A stretch of DNA of 59,698 nucleotides from Hyphomicrobiaceae bacterium (GCA_022844275.1 JALHMB010000015.1:1-59698); one strand, 5' to 3'; positions 45,796-55,401 are shown, counted from the stretch's first letter. Made by a program: numbers and translations. The notes: a model not told the origin generated them from the sequence alone.

Positions 45796-46305
45796 ATGGC
45801 TCAGATATTGGCTCCGCGTACTCGCGCTCCGGATTTCACACTGCCGGTGACGCCGGATCAGAAGCTGTCGCTCCAGGATCTCGCTGGCAAGCCGGTGATC
45901 ATCGCCTTCTACCCGGCGGACTGGAGCCCTGTCTGTGGCGATCAACTGGCGCTCTACAACGAGGTTCTTCCAGAATTCCGCAAGCATGGTGCGGAATTGG
46001 TCGCAGTCTCCGTCGACAGCGTGTGGTGCCACGCCGCCTACGTGCAACACCGCAAGCTGCACTTTCCCCTTCTTTCGGACTTCCATCCCAAAGGTGCCGT
46101 GGCAATGAAGTTCGGTGCCTTTCGCGAGAGCGAGGGCGTGTGCGAGCGAGCGCTATTCGTCCTCGACAAGCAGGGTGTCGTGTTTTGGAGCCATTGCTCC
46201 CCCATCGCCGTCAATCCCGGGGCAGACGGCATCCTCGACGCACTTGAGAAGTTAGATCAGGAGAATGAAAATGTCTCTACTGCGAGTCGCAGTCACGCCG
46301 GATGA
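45796..46305 (+). CDS. AhpC/TSA-family peroxiredoxin
   Basis: The 169-residue product starts MAQILAPRTRAPDFTLPVTP. The peroxidatic site is FYPADWSPVCGDQ (Cys47), with Ser in place of the usual Thr before PVC. Further cysteines (SVWCHAA, GVCERA, SHCSPIA) could be resolving. It reduces hydroperoxides using thiols; the DsbA-like gene that overlaps its end might be a redox partner. GAGGAG precedes the ATG. It is preceded by an FNR/FixK-type box. Confidence 0.88.
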   Translation: MAQILAPRTRAPDFTLPVTPDQKLSLQDLAGKPVIIAFYPADWSPVCGDQLALYNEVLPEFRKHGAELVAVSVDSVWCHAAYVQHRKLHFPLLSDFHPKGAVAMKFGAFRESEGVCERALFVLDKQGVVFWSHCSPIAVNPGADGILDALEKLDQENENVSTASRSHAG

Positions 46306-46834
46306 TCACATTCAGGGCTCCATAACTGCGCCGGTCATCATGGTGGAGTACGGAGATTACGAGTGCCCATTTTGTGGACTGGCGCATCCGATGGTCAAGC
46401 GCCTCCAGAAGCGCTTCGGCAGAGAGATGAGTCTTGTTTTTCGGCATTTTCCGCTAGCGACAGCGCATCCACATGCAGAGAGTGCTGCGGAGACGGCCGA
46501 GTTTGCGGGTGCACACGAGCTTTTCTGGCAGATGCACGATGGGCTGTTCGAAAATCAAGCTAGGCTTGGTTTGCCCCTCTACCTTTCGCTGGCGAAGGCA
46601 CTCAAGTTGTCCACTGATAAGCTGCGTACTGCCCTCGAGACAGGTCTTTTTGCACCAACGGTTCGCAGCAACTTCATCGGTGGCGCGCGGAGCGGAGTAA
46701 ACGGTACGCCTTCGTTCTTTATCAACGGGCGCAGATACGACGGATCATTCGAGTTTCAGGATATGGTAGTGGCGATCGACCTCGCATTGCTCGAAGCCAA
46801 AGCGTCCCTTGCACCCCATTTGCGAGGTGCCTAA
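46271..46834 (+). CDS. DsbA-family thioredoxin-like oxidoreductase
   Basis: The 187-residue product begins MSLLRVAVTPDDHIQGSITA. A thioredoxin-fold active site YGDYECPFC (Cys32, Cys35) and the cis-Pro loop GVNGTPSFFINGRRYDG place it in the DsbA/FrnE-like group. No signal peptide is seen, so it is cytoplasmic, unlike periplasmic DsbA. AGGAG is 7 bases before the ATG at 46271; an ATG six bases earlier is too close. It overlaps the peroxiredoxin gene by 35 bases, so the two are coupled and may share an electron path. Confidence 0.87.
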   Translation: MSLLRVAVTPDDHIQGSITAPVIMVEYGDYECPFCGLAHPMVKRLQKRFGREMSLVFRHFPLATAHPHAESAAETAEFAGAHELFWQMHDGLFENQARLGLPLYLSLAKALKLSTDKLRTALETGLFAPTVRSNFIGGARSGVNGTPSFFINGRRYDGSFEFQDMVVAIDLALLEAKASLAPHLRGA

Positions 46835-47229
46835 TAGCGACCGCTCAATTGGGGCCGGACAAGTTATGACGAAGGCGCTGCGCGCGCATTCGTGCGTCGT
46901 CGCAGGCAGATCTGGTCACGGGCAACCGACGCCGCGACACGTTCACGTTGGCCTCCAACTGCAGCACTCAGCTTGAATCAGATGCCGCCCGATTTGCGGA
47001 TCCCCAAAGATTCTGAAAGCGGTCCTGTGCAAGTGCAGCATTGCCCACCGATGAGCGACCTGCCGAATTTGCGCACATCTGGGCCTGCAAAAAACGAACT
47101 TGGTTGCGGGTTGCGGGCACCGTGGATGCGAGGAATAAAGCCTGCTTGTCTGGCACAGCTTCCTTTCTCTCGTTGAAGAATTGACCATTGTCATGGCGCC
47201 GATTCGCCCCTCGCCCAGAATGAGGCATC
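46835..47229. other. intergenic stretch with FNR/FixK-type box
   Basis: Box 6 (47181-47194) lies at the right end. The remaining sequence has no credible frame or RNA structure. Confidence 0.5.
47181..47194 (+). promoter_or_regulatory. FNR/FixK-type box 6
   Basis: TTGACCATTGTCAT, centred 42 bases before the LLM oxidoreductase start at 47230. If it acts as an activator site the start may be at ATG 47284 instead. Confidence 0.5.
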
Positions 47230-48234
47230 ATGCTGAAGGCCAAGAAAACTGCGTCCGTCAGCGATTCGGCCGGCTTTCGGCGCATGTTCGCGCCTGACCG
47301 GTTATCGCTCGGAGTGTTCTTCCCGATCGAAGCCTTCGAGAGGGACGAGCCCAGCATGCGCGACCAGCCGCATCTTGCGCAACGCGCCGAGGAACTCGGC
47401 TTTGCCGGCCTCTGGACGCGAGACGTGCCTCTGCGCGACCCCAATTTCGGGGATCTGGGCCAGGTCTACGATCCGTGGGTGTGGCTGGGCTGGATCGCGG
47501 CGCATACCTCAACGATCGCGCTTGCGACCGGCTCTATCATCCTCCCCCTGCGTCATCCGATCCATACCGCAAAGGCGTCCGCATCCATCGATCAGCTGAC
47601 AGGCGGACGATTCGTACTCGGCGTGGCCTCCGGTGACCGCCCCGTTGAATTTCCAGCATTCGGTGTCGACTGGCTCCAGCGCGACGTCCTCTTTCGCGAG
47701 AACCTGGCGGTAATCCGCAAGGTGCTCATGGAGGAGTTTCCAAGCGTCCAGTCGAGCTATGGCGCCATGATGGGAGCGGCGGACCTCGTGCCCAAACCCG
47801 TCTCTCGCCTGCCGATCCTGATCACCGGTTCGAGCCGCCAGAGCCTTGAGTGGATCGCCACGCATGCAGACGGCTGGATCACCTATCCACGCGACCTCGC
47901 GCGGCAGGCGGAGCTGGTCGCAAAATGGCGCGCAGCGGTGGAGGTCGTGTCGCCTGGTGTCTTCAAGCCCTTCGTGCAGTCCCTCTACGTCGATCTGGCC
48001 GATGAGCCGGCCGAGCCACCTCGGCCAATTCATCTCGGGTTCCGAGCCGGCCGCAATTTCATGCTCGACTTCCTGAACGAACTTGCCGGCGCTGGCGTCA
48101 ATCACGTCATTCTCAACCTGAAATATGGCCGGCGCGCTGCGGGGGAGGTGCTGGAGGAAATCGGCCGAGAGGTACTCCCGCGCTTGGGTAACCGCGGGCG
48201 GACGCCACCTCTCGAAGCGGATACTGTAAGCTAG
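47230..48234 (+). CDS. luciferase-like (LLM) class flavin-dependent oxidoreductase
   Basis: The 334-residue TIM-barrel enzyme has SLGVFFPIEAFE at the first strand, RAEELGFAGLWTRDVPLRDP, ATGSIILPLRHPIHTAKASA and GGRFVLGVASGDRP. These are the flavin-binding pattern of the LLM superfamily (TIGR03571-like group). It probably uses FMNH2 or F420-like cofactor on an unknown substrate. GAGG precedes the ATG at 47230; an internal ATG at 47284 (MFAPDRLSLG) is an alternative. It converges with a second LLM gene. Confidence 0.85.
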   Translation: MLKAKKTASVSDSAGFRRMFAPDRLSLGVFFPIEAFERDEPSMRDQPHLAQRAEELGFAGLWTRDVPLRDPNFGDLGQVYDPWVWLGWIAAHTSTIALATGSIILPLRHPIHTAKASASIDQLTGGRFVLGVASGDRPVEFPAFGVDWLQRDVLFRENLAVIRKVLMEEFPSVQSSYGAMMGAADLVPKPVSRLPILITGSSRQSLEWIATHADGWITYPRDLARQAELVAKWRAAVEVVSPGVFKPFVQSLYVDLADEPAEPPRPIHLGFRAGRNFMLDFLNELAGAGVNHVILNLKYGRRAAGEVLEEIGREVLPRLGNRGRTPPLEADTVS

Positions 48235-48316
48235 AGCATCGGAGCAATCGTCGTGCCAGGGGCAGTTGCCGCTAAGGCAGCAGGTCGAACAGTCGATCCC
48301 ATCGACAACAAAGCGA

Positions 48317-49345
48317 TCAGGCCCGTTTACCGGGCATGAAATAGGCCGCGGGCTCGGCGCCGGTGGTCTGCGTTGCTGCGATCAACTCGAACGAACGCAG
48401 CCGCGCATCATGATCGTAAACGTCCGAAACGACGATCAGCTCGTCGGCGCCGGTCTCGGCCACGAGGGCATCAATGCCGACGCGTACGGTCTCTGGAGAG
48501 CCTACGATGGACCGGGCTAGCATACGGTTCGCATGCGACTTCTCCGCCTGTGTCCAGTAAGTGTCCATATCGTCAATGGGCGGCTGGCTAAGCGCGAGCT
48601 CGCCACGAATAAGATTGGTAAAGGACATCTTCTGCGTGGTCGCCAGACGCAGCGCCTCGCGGTCTGTCTCAGCGCCGATGACGTTGACGCCGACTGCCGC
48701 ATACGGCCGGTCGAGCCGCTGAGATGGCCTAAAGCGGCGTCGATAAATATCAAGGGCGGGCATCAATTGATCGGGCGCGAAGTGCGAGGCGAAGGCGTAG
48801 GGAAGTCCGAACTGGGCAGCGACTTGCGCGCCGTACGTGCTGGACCCGAGGATCCATACCTCAACATCGGTTCCCGCCGCCGGAACTGCCTGAACACGCT
48901 GACCCGGCCGTGCAGGAGCGAATAAACTCAGAACCTCCAGCACGTCCTGCGGAAAACTTTCCACGCTTCCCGGAGGTCGTCGCAGGGCTTGAACGGTCTC
49001 CTGATCGGTACCGGGCGCGCGGCCAAGGCCGAGATCGATGCGACCGGGGAAGAGCCGTGCCAGAGTACCGAATTGCTCCGCGATAATGATCGGGGCGTGG
49101 TTGGGCAGCATGATGCCGCCGGCGCCCACGCGGATATGCGCGGTGCCGGCCGCGATATGGGCAATGACGACCGAGGTCGCGGCGCTTGCGATGCCTGGCA
49201 TGTTGTGGTGTTCAGCGACCCAGAAGCGGCGATACCCCCATTTTTCGGCATGAGCGGCCAGGTCGCGCGCATTGTCGAGCGCGCCGCGCGCATCGGTGTC
49301 CTCGGTGACGCGAACGAGATCTAAGATCGATAGGACCGCGGGCAT
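48317..49345 (-). CDS. LLM class flavin-dependent oxidoreductase (YhbW-like)
   Basis: The 342-residue product begins [20 protein letters not shown]. The luciferase-like barrel shows [40 protein letters not shown] and [16 protein letters not shown], matching the MsnO8/YhbW group. The substrate is unknown. It is convergent with the LLM gene ending at 48234 and unlike it in sequence, so the pair is not a recent duplication. Confidence 0.88.
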   Translation of the reverse strand: MPAVLSILDLVRVTEDTDARGALDNARDLAAHAEKWGYRRFWVAEHHNMPGIASAATSVVIAHIAAGTAHIRVGAGGIMLPNHAPIIIAEQFGTLARLFPGRIDLGLGRAPGTDQETVQALRRPPGSVESFPQDVLEVLSLFAPARPGQRVQAVPAAGTDVEVWILGSSTYGAQVAAQFGLPYAFASHFAPDQLMPALDIYRRRFRPSQRLDRPYAAVGVNVIGAETDREALRLATTQKMSFTNLIRGELALSQPPIDDMDTYWTQAEKSHANRMLARSIVGSPETVRVGIDALVAETGADELIVVSDVYDHDARLRSFELIAATQTTGAEPAAYFMPGKRA

Positions 49346-49460
49346 GGCGCCTCAGTGATTTTTGACGATATCGGCCTGATTTGCGCACAAGAGCCGGTTG
49401 AGCAACGAGCCGGATCGATCACAACTCCATGCCGATAGCTTCCGCCGCGTCGTCAGGCAG

Positions 49461-49910
49461 CTACTGCTTGGGCTGTTGCGATTTCTCCTGCGCTTTGTCG
49501 GGGTATTTAAACTCCTTCGATTTCTCGAGAGCTTCGCGCGACCCGCCAAGCAGCTTGATCTTTAGCTTTGAACCGTCCTGTTCCACCGCCAGACTTTCCG
49601 AGGTGACTGCGATCAGCCGGCCGCCGATGCCAAGAAAGCCGCCGACCTGCAACACCATGAAAAGAACGCGCTTGTTGTCGGTGATAATGTCGTCAACTTT
49701 ACCGATGTTCTCGTTCTTATCGTTGTAAACGTTCTGCCCCATCAACTCGCTGGCACGGAAGCCCTGACCGAGCACTCTTACGTCTACCTCGACGAGTTGA
49801 ACGACCTGGGACAGTGCCGTTCTCGGAGTGACGAGCACGGTGCCTGCGGTGAGCATTGCTAAAGCGGGCAGCAGAATGGTCGGTCGAACCTCATCAAAAA
49901 ACCGTTTCAT
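49461..49910 (-). CDS. exported PRC-barrel domain protein (paralogue)
   Basis: The 149-residue product starts MKRFFDEVRPTILLPALAML, a signal peptide cleaved near ALSQ. The PRC-barrel at about 45-115 has RASELMGQNVYNDKNENIGK, VDDIITDNKRVLFMVLQVGG and FLGIGGRLIAV, similar to the protein at 1108-1644. The C-terminus is Lys/Gln-rich (EKSQQPKQ). It is likely periplasmic. Its promoter region carries an FNR/FixK-type box where its paralogue has a FixJ-like box. Confidence 0.87.
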   Translation of the reverse strand: MKRFFDEVRPTILLPALAMLTAGTVLVTPRTALSQVVQLVEVDVRVLGQGFRASELMGQNVYNDKNENIGKVDDIITDNKRVLFMVLQVGGFLGIGGRLIAVTSESLAVEQDGSKLKIKLLGGSREALEKSKEFKYPDKAQEKSQQPKQ

Positions 49911-49970
49911 GGCGGCTCCTCTCGAACAGTGACGAGTTCCGACACTTAGAGGCACTGGAGCGCAGCGCCC

Positions 49971-49984
49971 ATGATTGTCGTCAA
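49971..49984 (-). promoter_or_regulatory. FNR/FixK-type box 7
   Basis: On the minus strand it reads TTGACGACAATCAT, centred 67 bases before the PRC-barrel gene. Confidence 0.55.
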
Positions 49985-50206
49985 TTTTCTGCTCGCCGGC
50001 ATTTTATAGCGTCGCCGGGCGGGAGTGCACTAGGCACCGTCGCCAAGACCGAACAGCGCATTGCTTCGGCGAGTCGCTTCGTTTCCGGTGCTCGTGCGTA
50101 CGCGACCCGCGCGGTGCGCACACTCATACGTCGGCTGTCTCGCCTCTCGTCGCGCGCAAAGCAGCCAGCAAGGTCTCTGCTTCGCTCGCTCGATAGCCCG
50201 CACAAA

Positions 50207-50220
50207 TTGACGGCTGTCAT
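50207..50220 (+). promoter_or_regulatory. FNR/FixK-type box 8
   Basis: TTGACGGCTGTCAT, centred 97 bases before hdeD. Confidence 0.55.
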
Positions 50221-50310
50221 GGCTTACAACTCGAACATCTGCTTCTGGTGGGGCAATTGCGGCGACGCGCGTGGCGCGCCTCGGTCCCAGAACCCCGACT
50301 GGAGAGAAGT

Positions 50311-50976
50311 ATGGCTACCAGCGCATCGGCCGAACAGAATAACACGAGCAAGACAACAGAGCAGCCAAGCAGTTCCGCGACATCCGAGTCCACAGCCATG
50401 AGTGCTGTCCTCGCCGGGAACTGGTGGCTGGTGGCATTGCGCGGCGTGCTTGGGATTATCTTTGGAGTCCTCGCCCTTCTGTTTCCGGACATCACGCTCC
50501 TCGTGCTTGTCCTCGTCGTTGCAGCCTACATGCTGGCCGACGGTGTGCTGGCGATCATTTCCGCCGTCCGGGCGGCGCGTAAGGGCGAACGCTGGGGACT
50601 TCTTGTCCTTGAAGGCGTTTGCAACATCGCGACCGGTAGCCTTGCGTTCTTATGGCCCGGCATAACGATCTTTGTCTTCACCATCCTGATCGCTGCTTGG
50701 GCCATCGTTTCCGGCATCCTGATGTCCGCGGCGGCGTTTCGCCTAACGCAAGGGCACGGCCGCTGGTGGCTGCGTGCCGCGGGCGTGCTTTCGGTCATCT
50801 TCGGCTTCCTGTTGATCCTCGCGCCGCTTGCCGGAGCCATCGTGCTGGCCATTTGGCTCGGCGCCTATGCGGTTGTGTTTGGTGGTTTGCTTCTCGTCCT
50901 AGCTTTCCGGTTGCGCTCGCGGCAAAGGGATAGCGCAGAGGCCGCCCCGCCGTCAGCATTCGCGAAAGGAGCTTGA
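50311..50976 (+). CDS. hdeD: HdeD-family acid-stress membrane protein
   Basis: The 221-residue product has a Ser/Thr-rich N-terminus (1-30) followed by six hydrophobic helices: NWWLVALRGVLGIIFGVLAL, GVLAIISAVRAARKGERWGL, GITIFVFTILIAAWAIVSGI and RWWLRAAGVLSVIFGFLLIL. This repeated tryptophan/arginine pattern is typical of HdeD. HdeD proteins protect against acid and other stresses at the inner membrane and appear in heat-resistance islands. GGAGAG precedes the ATG. An FNR/FixK-type box lies 91 bases upstream. Confidence 0.88.
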   Translation: MATSASAEQNNTSKTTEQPSSSATSESTAMSAVLAGNWWLVALRGVLGIIFGVLALLFPDITLLVLVLVVAAYMLADGVLAIISAVRAARKGERWGLLVLEGVCNIATGSLAFLWPGITIFVFTILIAAWAIVSGILMSAAAFRLTQGHGRWWLRAAGVLSVIFGFLLILAPLAGAIVLAIWLGAYAVVFGGLLLVLAFRLRSRQRDSAEAAPPSAFAKGA

Positions 50977-51011
50977 TGCAGGCGTTCGATGAGCTGCGGA
51001 ACGAGGAATAG

Positions 51012-51338
51012 TGGTGGCCGACTCAAATTCTCTCCAACGATATCGACCGCATCCGGGGCGCCAAGTCGGGCAAGGAGAAAGAGGTCGCGGACTTTCTGCG
51101 GTCGGCGGTTCCTTTGGTGAACGCGGAATACGGAACGATCTCATGGTATGCGTTCCAGGAAGGACCCTCATCTTTCGCGATTTTCGACACCTTCGACGAC
51201 GAGGTTGGACGCGATGCGCACCTCAATGGAAAGGTCGCTGCCGCATTGATGGAGAAGGTCACGGCAGGCAACTTGTTCGATACGACTCCGAAAATTCATA
51301 AACTGGTTATCATCGCGGACAAAACGCCGAAGCAATAG
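51012..51338 (+). pseudogene. antibiotic-biosynthesis-monooxygenase-like (ABM) gene without a clear start
   Basis: The frame after a TAG at 51009 reads WWPTQILSNDIDRIRGAKSG, then KEKEVADFLRSAVPLV, NAEYGTISWYAFQEGPSSFA and IFDTFDDEVGRDAHLNGKVA. This is a complete ABM-fold protein of about 108 residues. There is no ATG, GTG or TTG in frame before TTG at 51114, which would remove a third of the domain. A start codon seems to have been lost, or a rare ATT/CTG start is used. Members of this family are small cofactor-independent oxygenases or heme-degrading-like proteins. Confidence 0.6.
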
Positions 51339-51430
51339 TCTCGTGGCCTCTCCGGTAGCGCACGTCGCAACGGTTCATTGAATTGATGAATAAGCGCCTT
51401 GATAGTTCCACCGCTGTCGCACACGCGATC

Positions 51431-54028
51431 TCACTGATGTACGGCGAGGAGATTGGACGGTGACGCGTCGGCCGCGAGCCGGGCCCTGAACCGCGACAGG
51501 TACGGCGCGGTGCGGCTTGTGGAAGATTCAGCGACCTCGGCTGGCGTGCCGAACGCCACCACATGACCGCCCTCGTCACCTGCACCAGGCCCCATATCCA
51601 TGACCCAGTCGCTGCCGGCGGCGACGCGCATGTCATGCTCCACCACGATGACGGTATTGCCGGATTCGACCAGCCCCTCGAGTTGTGCGATGAGCTTCTC
51701 GACGTCTGCCGGGTGAAGTCCCGTGGTGGGCTCGTCAAGGACGTAGAGCGTTTGGCCACGATGCGTCCGCTGCAGCTCGGTGGCAAGCTTGATCCTCTGG
51801 GCCTCGCCGCCGGAAAGCTCCGTCGCCGGCTGGCCCAGTCGCAGATAGCCCAGGCCAACCTGCCGCAGCACATCGAGAGACCGGCGCACCTGCGGCTCCT
51901 CGGCAAAGAACGCGAAGGCGGCATCGACCGTCAGTCCCAGTGCCTCGGCGATGTTCTTGTCGCGGTATTTTATTTCAAGAGTTTTGGCGTTGTATCGAGC
52001 GCCGTGACAGCTTGGGCACGGTGCATACACACTGGGCAGGAACAGCAATTCGACGCAAACAGAGCCTTCACCCTCGCACGTCTCGCAGCGGCCATTAGGT
52101 ACATTGAAGGAAAAGCGTCCAGCGTCGTAGTGACGGGCGCGTGCCGACTTGGTGGCCGCGAAGATCTTGCGTACGTAATCGAACAGGCCTGTATACGTCG
52201 CAAGGTTGGACCGTGGTGTGCGTCCGATCGCCTTTTGGTCGACGACCACCAATCGCTTGACACCCTCCATTCCGCTCGCAATCCGGCCGCCGAGTGTAGT
52301 CACGACAGTCCGCTCGAGCTCGTCGCCTTCATCGTCGATCGAGGGGACAGGATGGCCGAGCTCTTTTGAAATCAATTCCACCAGGACTTGGCTCACCAAG
52401 CTCGACTTGCCCGAGCCGGAAACACCAGTCACGGTGGTGAATACTCCCAACGGAAAATCGACATCGAGTTTATCGAGGTTGTTGCGACTGACGCCACGCA
52501 CCCGCAACCAGCCCTTGGGCGAGCGCGGCGTTCGATGTGACACAATGGAGTTGCCGAACAGGTAACGGCGGGTTTGCGATTGCTCTACCTGCTTGAACTC
52601 TTCCAGCGGACCGCTGTAGAGCACATGGCCACCGAGTTCGCCGGCACCTGGCCCGACGTCGACAATCCAATCCGCATGCCGGATCACATCGATCTCGTGT
52701 TCGACCACGAACAGCGAATTCCCAGAGGCTTTCAATCGGTCGAGCGCCGTCAACAGCGCCTCGGTGTCCACCGGATGAAGTCCGGCGGAAGGTTCGTCGA
52801 GTACATAGACGACGCCGAACAGGTTGGAACGCACTTGGGTTGCCAGTCGCAGGCGCTGCAGTTCGCCCGGGGAAAGTGTCGGGGTACTCCGCTCGAGCGA
52901 AAGATAGCCAAGCCCGAGGTCAAGCAGAACCGTGAGGCGGCCGCCGAGGTCCTCGGCTATCCGCTGCACCACCAAAGCCTTCTCTGGATGCTGCGCCTTA
53001 AGCTTGGTCAGGGCAGGAGCGGTGGGCTCCGCATAGGGACCCAAGAGGTCAGCGAGCCTGGTCAGCGGAATCCTGGAGATATCGGCGATATCGAATCCGG
53101 CAAACTTGACCGAAAGCGATTCGCGGCGGAGCCGCTTGCCATGACAGAGCGGGCATTCGCTACTTACCATGTAGCGCGATACCCGCTTCTTGATCGATGC
53201 GCTTTCAGTGGTGGCAAAGGTGTTGAGCACATATCGTCTGGCGCTGGAGAAATTGCCGCGATAACTGGGCTCCTCCTTACGGCTGATCGCCCTTCGCGCC
53301 TCGTCCGCGTCATACCCGATGTAAACAGGGACCACCGGCTGCTCATCGGTATACAGGATCCAGTCTCGGGCCTTTTTCGGCAATTCGCGCCACGGACGAT
53401 CGACGTCGTAGCCGAGCGTAATCAGCATGTCGCGCAGGTTGCCGCCATGCCAGGCGGGCGGCCAGGCTGCAATCGCGCGCTCTCGAATACTTTTGGAATC
53501 ATCCGGCACCATCGAGCGTTCGGTCACATCGTAGACACGACCGAGCCCATGGCATTGGGGACAGGCTCCCGCCGGCGTATTTGGCGAAAAAGCCTCGGCA
53601 TCAAGATGCGCCTGGTGCCGTGAATAATCGCCGGCGCGCGAGTACAGCATTCGAAGCAGATTGGACAGCGTCGTTACGCTACCTACGGAAGAGCGCGTGG
53701 TGGGCGACCCGCGCTGCTGCTGCAAGGCCACGGCCGGAGGCAGGCCGTCGATTTCGTCAACCTCGGGAACGGCCATCTGATGAAACAAACGCCGCGCATA
53801 GGGCGAGACGGATTCGAGATACCGCCGCTGCGCCTCCGCGTAGAGCGTGCCGAACGCCAGCGATGATTTGCCTGAGCCGGACACGCCGGTGAACACCACG
53901 AGGGCATCGCGGGGAATGGCGAGATCGATATTCTTCAAATTGTGCACGCGTGCTCCACGCACGCGGACGTAGCCCCGCATGGCCTCTTCCGCGACTTTTG
54001 GAGAAAGAGGCTTGTTTGTTTCTTGCAT
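51431..54028 (-). CDS. UvrA-like ABC ATPase (UvrA2 type)
   Basis: The product, about 865 residues, has two ABC modules. Module 1 has Walker A VFTGVSGSGKSSLAFGTLYA and signature LSPGELQRLRLATQ. Module 2 has VTGVSGSGKSSLVSQVL and LSGGEAQRIKLATEL. Zinc-finger cysteines occur in CPQCHGLG, CPLCHGKR, CETCEGEG and CPSCHGAR. It is shorter than UvrA and appears to lack the UvrB-binding insertion, as in UvrA2/DrrC-type proteins linked to DNA-drug tolerance. The first signature has Pro for Gly (LSPGE). The start is set at 54028; MRGYVRVRGA slightly later is also possible. Confidence 0.85.
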   Translation of the reverse strand: MQETNKPLSPKVAEEAMRGYVRVRGARVHNLKNIDLAIPRDALVVFTGVSGSGKSSLAFGTLYAEAQRRYLESVSPYARRLFHQMAVPEVDEIDGLPPAVALQQQRGSPTTRSSVGSVTTLSNLLRMLYSRAGDYSRHQAHLDAEAFSPNTPAGACPQCHGLGRVYDVTERSMVPDDSKSIRERAIAAWPPAWHGGNLRDMLITLGYDVDRPWRELPKKARDWILYTDEQPVVPVYIGYDADEARRAISRKEEPSYRGNFSSARRYVLNTFATTESASIKKRVSRYMVSSECPLCHGKRLRRESLSVKFAGFDIADISRIPLTRLADLLGPYAEPTAPALTKLKAQHPEKALVVQRIAEDLGGRLTVLLDLGLGYLSLERSTPTLSPGELQRLRLATQVRSNLFGVVYVLDEPSAGLHPVDTEALLTALDRLKASGNSLFVVEHEIDVIRHADWIVDVGPGAGELGGHVLYSGPLEEFKQVEQSQTRRYLFGNSIVSHRTPRSPKGWLRVRGVSRNNLDKLDVDFPLGVFTTVTGVSGSGKSSLVSQVLVELISKELGHPVPSIDDEGDELERTVVTTLGGRIASGMEGVKRLVVVDQKAIGRTPRSNLATYTGLFDYVRKIFAATKSARARHYDAGRFSFNVPNGRCETCEGEGSVCVELLFLPSVYAPCPSCHGARYNAKTLEIKYRDKNIAEALGLTVDAAFAFFAEEPQVRRSLDVLRQVGLGYLRLGQPATELSGGEAQRIKLATELQRTHRGQTLYVLDEPTTGLHPADVEKLIAQLEGLVESGNTVIVVEHDMRVAAGSDWVMDMGPGAGDEGGHVVAFGTPAEVAESSTSRTAPYLSRFRARLAADASPSNLLAVHQ

Positions 54029-54927
54029 TTCACCAGCCCTGGAAAAGCGCATGACAGCCGAGCGGCGTTCCGAAGACAATGATGGCCATCAAGTCCGGGC
54101 GACAATTGTCGCCGGCGGATGCGCCCTGCAGCGCCGATCAGTCAGGCATCACGAGCCGGCTTCCAGAGGAGGCTGGGCTCTCCGATGGGGACAACCGGAC
54201 ACCAACTTGGCCCCTTCCTCGTCACGCAAGCGAACGATCGTTCGCCGAGTGCCCTCACCCTTCTCGGCAGCTAGTTGCGACGGTAGTGCTCGATGTCGAG
54301 CCGAGCGATAAACACACGTTGTTCGATGGCGTTCCCACCTCACCCTACGTCGCCATGGCCGCACCAAAGATCAAGTTGCAGATTTATGAAGTGAGTCCAG
54401 CGATGGACATAATTGTATTGCCGATTTCGTAGCGTTCGAGCGGCGGACGAGATCGCTTCACCACGCTCGAATTTATCCGGGCGGCGCTCGCGAACCACAA
54501 GGGCCAGCCCCCGTACCAATCGCCCAGAAAGGGGACATGGCGATCCTGGCGTGTCTGCAAATCAATCGAAGCCGGCTAGGCGGGACATTCACGAACTTCC
54601 TGCAGCAGGTCGGTGCCTGTGTCGCGCGTAGGGCCATAAAGAACGGGCCGCCAGTCGCGCCAGCGGCCCAAGTCTAGGGAGGAAACGTCAAGTGGCAGAG
54701 TATAAGCACGTCGCGAGTTTGCTAACGTTGATGACGATCAATTTTGTTTCTGCGCTGGCTAAGACATTCAGCGCGGCTTGACCCGGCGCCGACTTCTAGT
54801 CGGCATTTAGGTCCATTAATTCCGGTGACCGCCGGCCACACGGAAATATGCCTCAACGCGAATGAGGAACTCGGATTCTGCGGCGCTTATAAATCTTGGC
54901 GGCTGGCGGGGCGGCCAAGCCGAATAA
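54029..54927. other. gene-poor stretch of about 900 bases
   Basis: A 46-codon frame at 54537-54677 (MAILACLQINRSRLGGTFTN) with AGGGG upstream is the only weak candidate. FNR/FixK-type box 9 lies at 54728-54741. Other frames look random. The stretch probably includes debris of lost genes. Confidence 0.45.
54728..54741 (+). promoter_or_regulatory. FNR/FixK-type box 9 (orphan)
   Basis: TTGATGACGATCAA, a perfect TTGA-N6-TCAA dyad, upstream of a decayed SRPBCC-like gene. Confidence 0.55.
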
Positions 54928-55335
54928 ATGCGGGTACCGTTGGCGGATTTCCAGTTGCTGAAATTCTCCATCAAGGAACAGGCCATCGAGAAGATCAGGA
55001 GCCTCACCCTGCTCTCCGATATTCTGCACTGGGGCCCGCGCATCTCTGCGAGACTCGGCCATCCTGTGCAGAAGTCGTGTGGCCTATCGCTGCTGTCGTG
55101 CGACATGGGTATCCGCACGGGAGGGCAGTACCGTCTGGAGTTCCACCATCACTCCTCCGAGCAGCCTATGGCGTTCTTCGGCAGGTACATAGAAGTCACG
55201 GCACCGGCGCGGCCGGTCTGGACGAATGATGAAGGCGGTGGGGCGGTCACCACTGTCACCCTCGACGAAACGGATCCTCGCTCTGGACCAGTAGCATCGC
55301 CTCCAGTAAGGACTACTCCGGCAACTCTGCTTTGA
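54928..55335 (+). pseudogene. decayed SRPBCC/AHSA1-like gene
   Basis: The segment TGGQYRLEFHHHSSEQPMAF then FGRYIEVTAPARPVWTNDEG and AVTTVTLDETD matches the central strands of AHSA1-type SRPBCC proteins. The N-terminal part does not follow the family pattern. After DETD the family continuation is found only by changing frame, and stops follow. The gene is probably frameshifted and non-functional. It is preceded by an otherwise good FNR/FixK-type box. Confidence 0.5.
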
Positions 55336-55401
55336 GGCTAGGATCTAGCAGCGTCGATAGCACAATCTTCTCGCGGCCTTTGGCTCCAAGGGATGCATTC
55401 A

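Larger units (their letters stand above)
49911..50310. other. divergent region with two FNR/FixK-type boxes
   Basis: Box 7 (49971-49984) faces the PRC-barrel gene and box 8 (50207-50220) faces hdeD. No other gene or RNA structure is clear. Confidence 0.55.

Noticed and set aside
49361..49374. GCCGATATCGTCAA upstream of the YhbW-like gene
   Set aside because: Only the TCAA half matches; too close to the start codon for an activator site.
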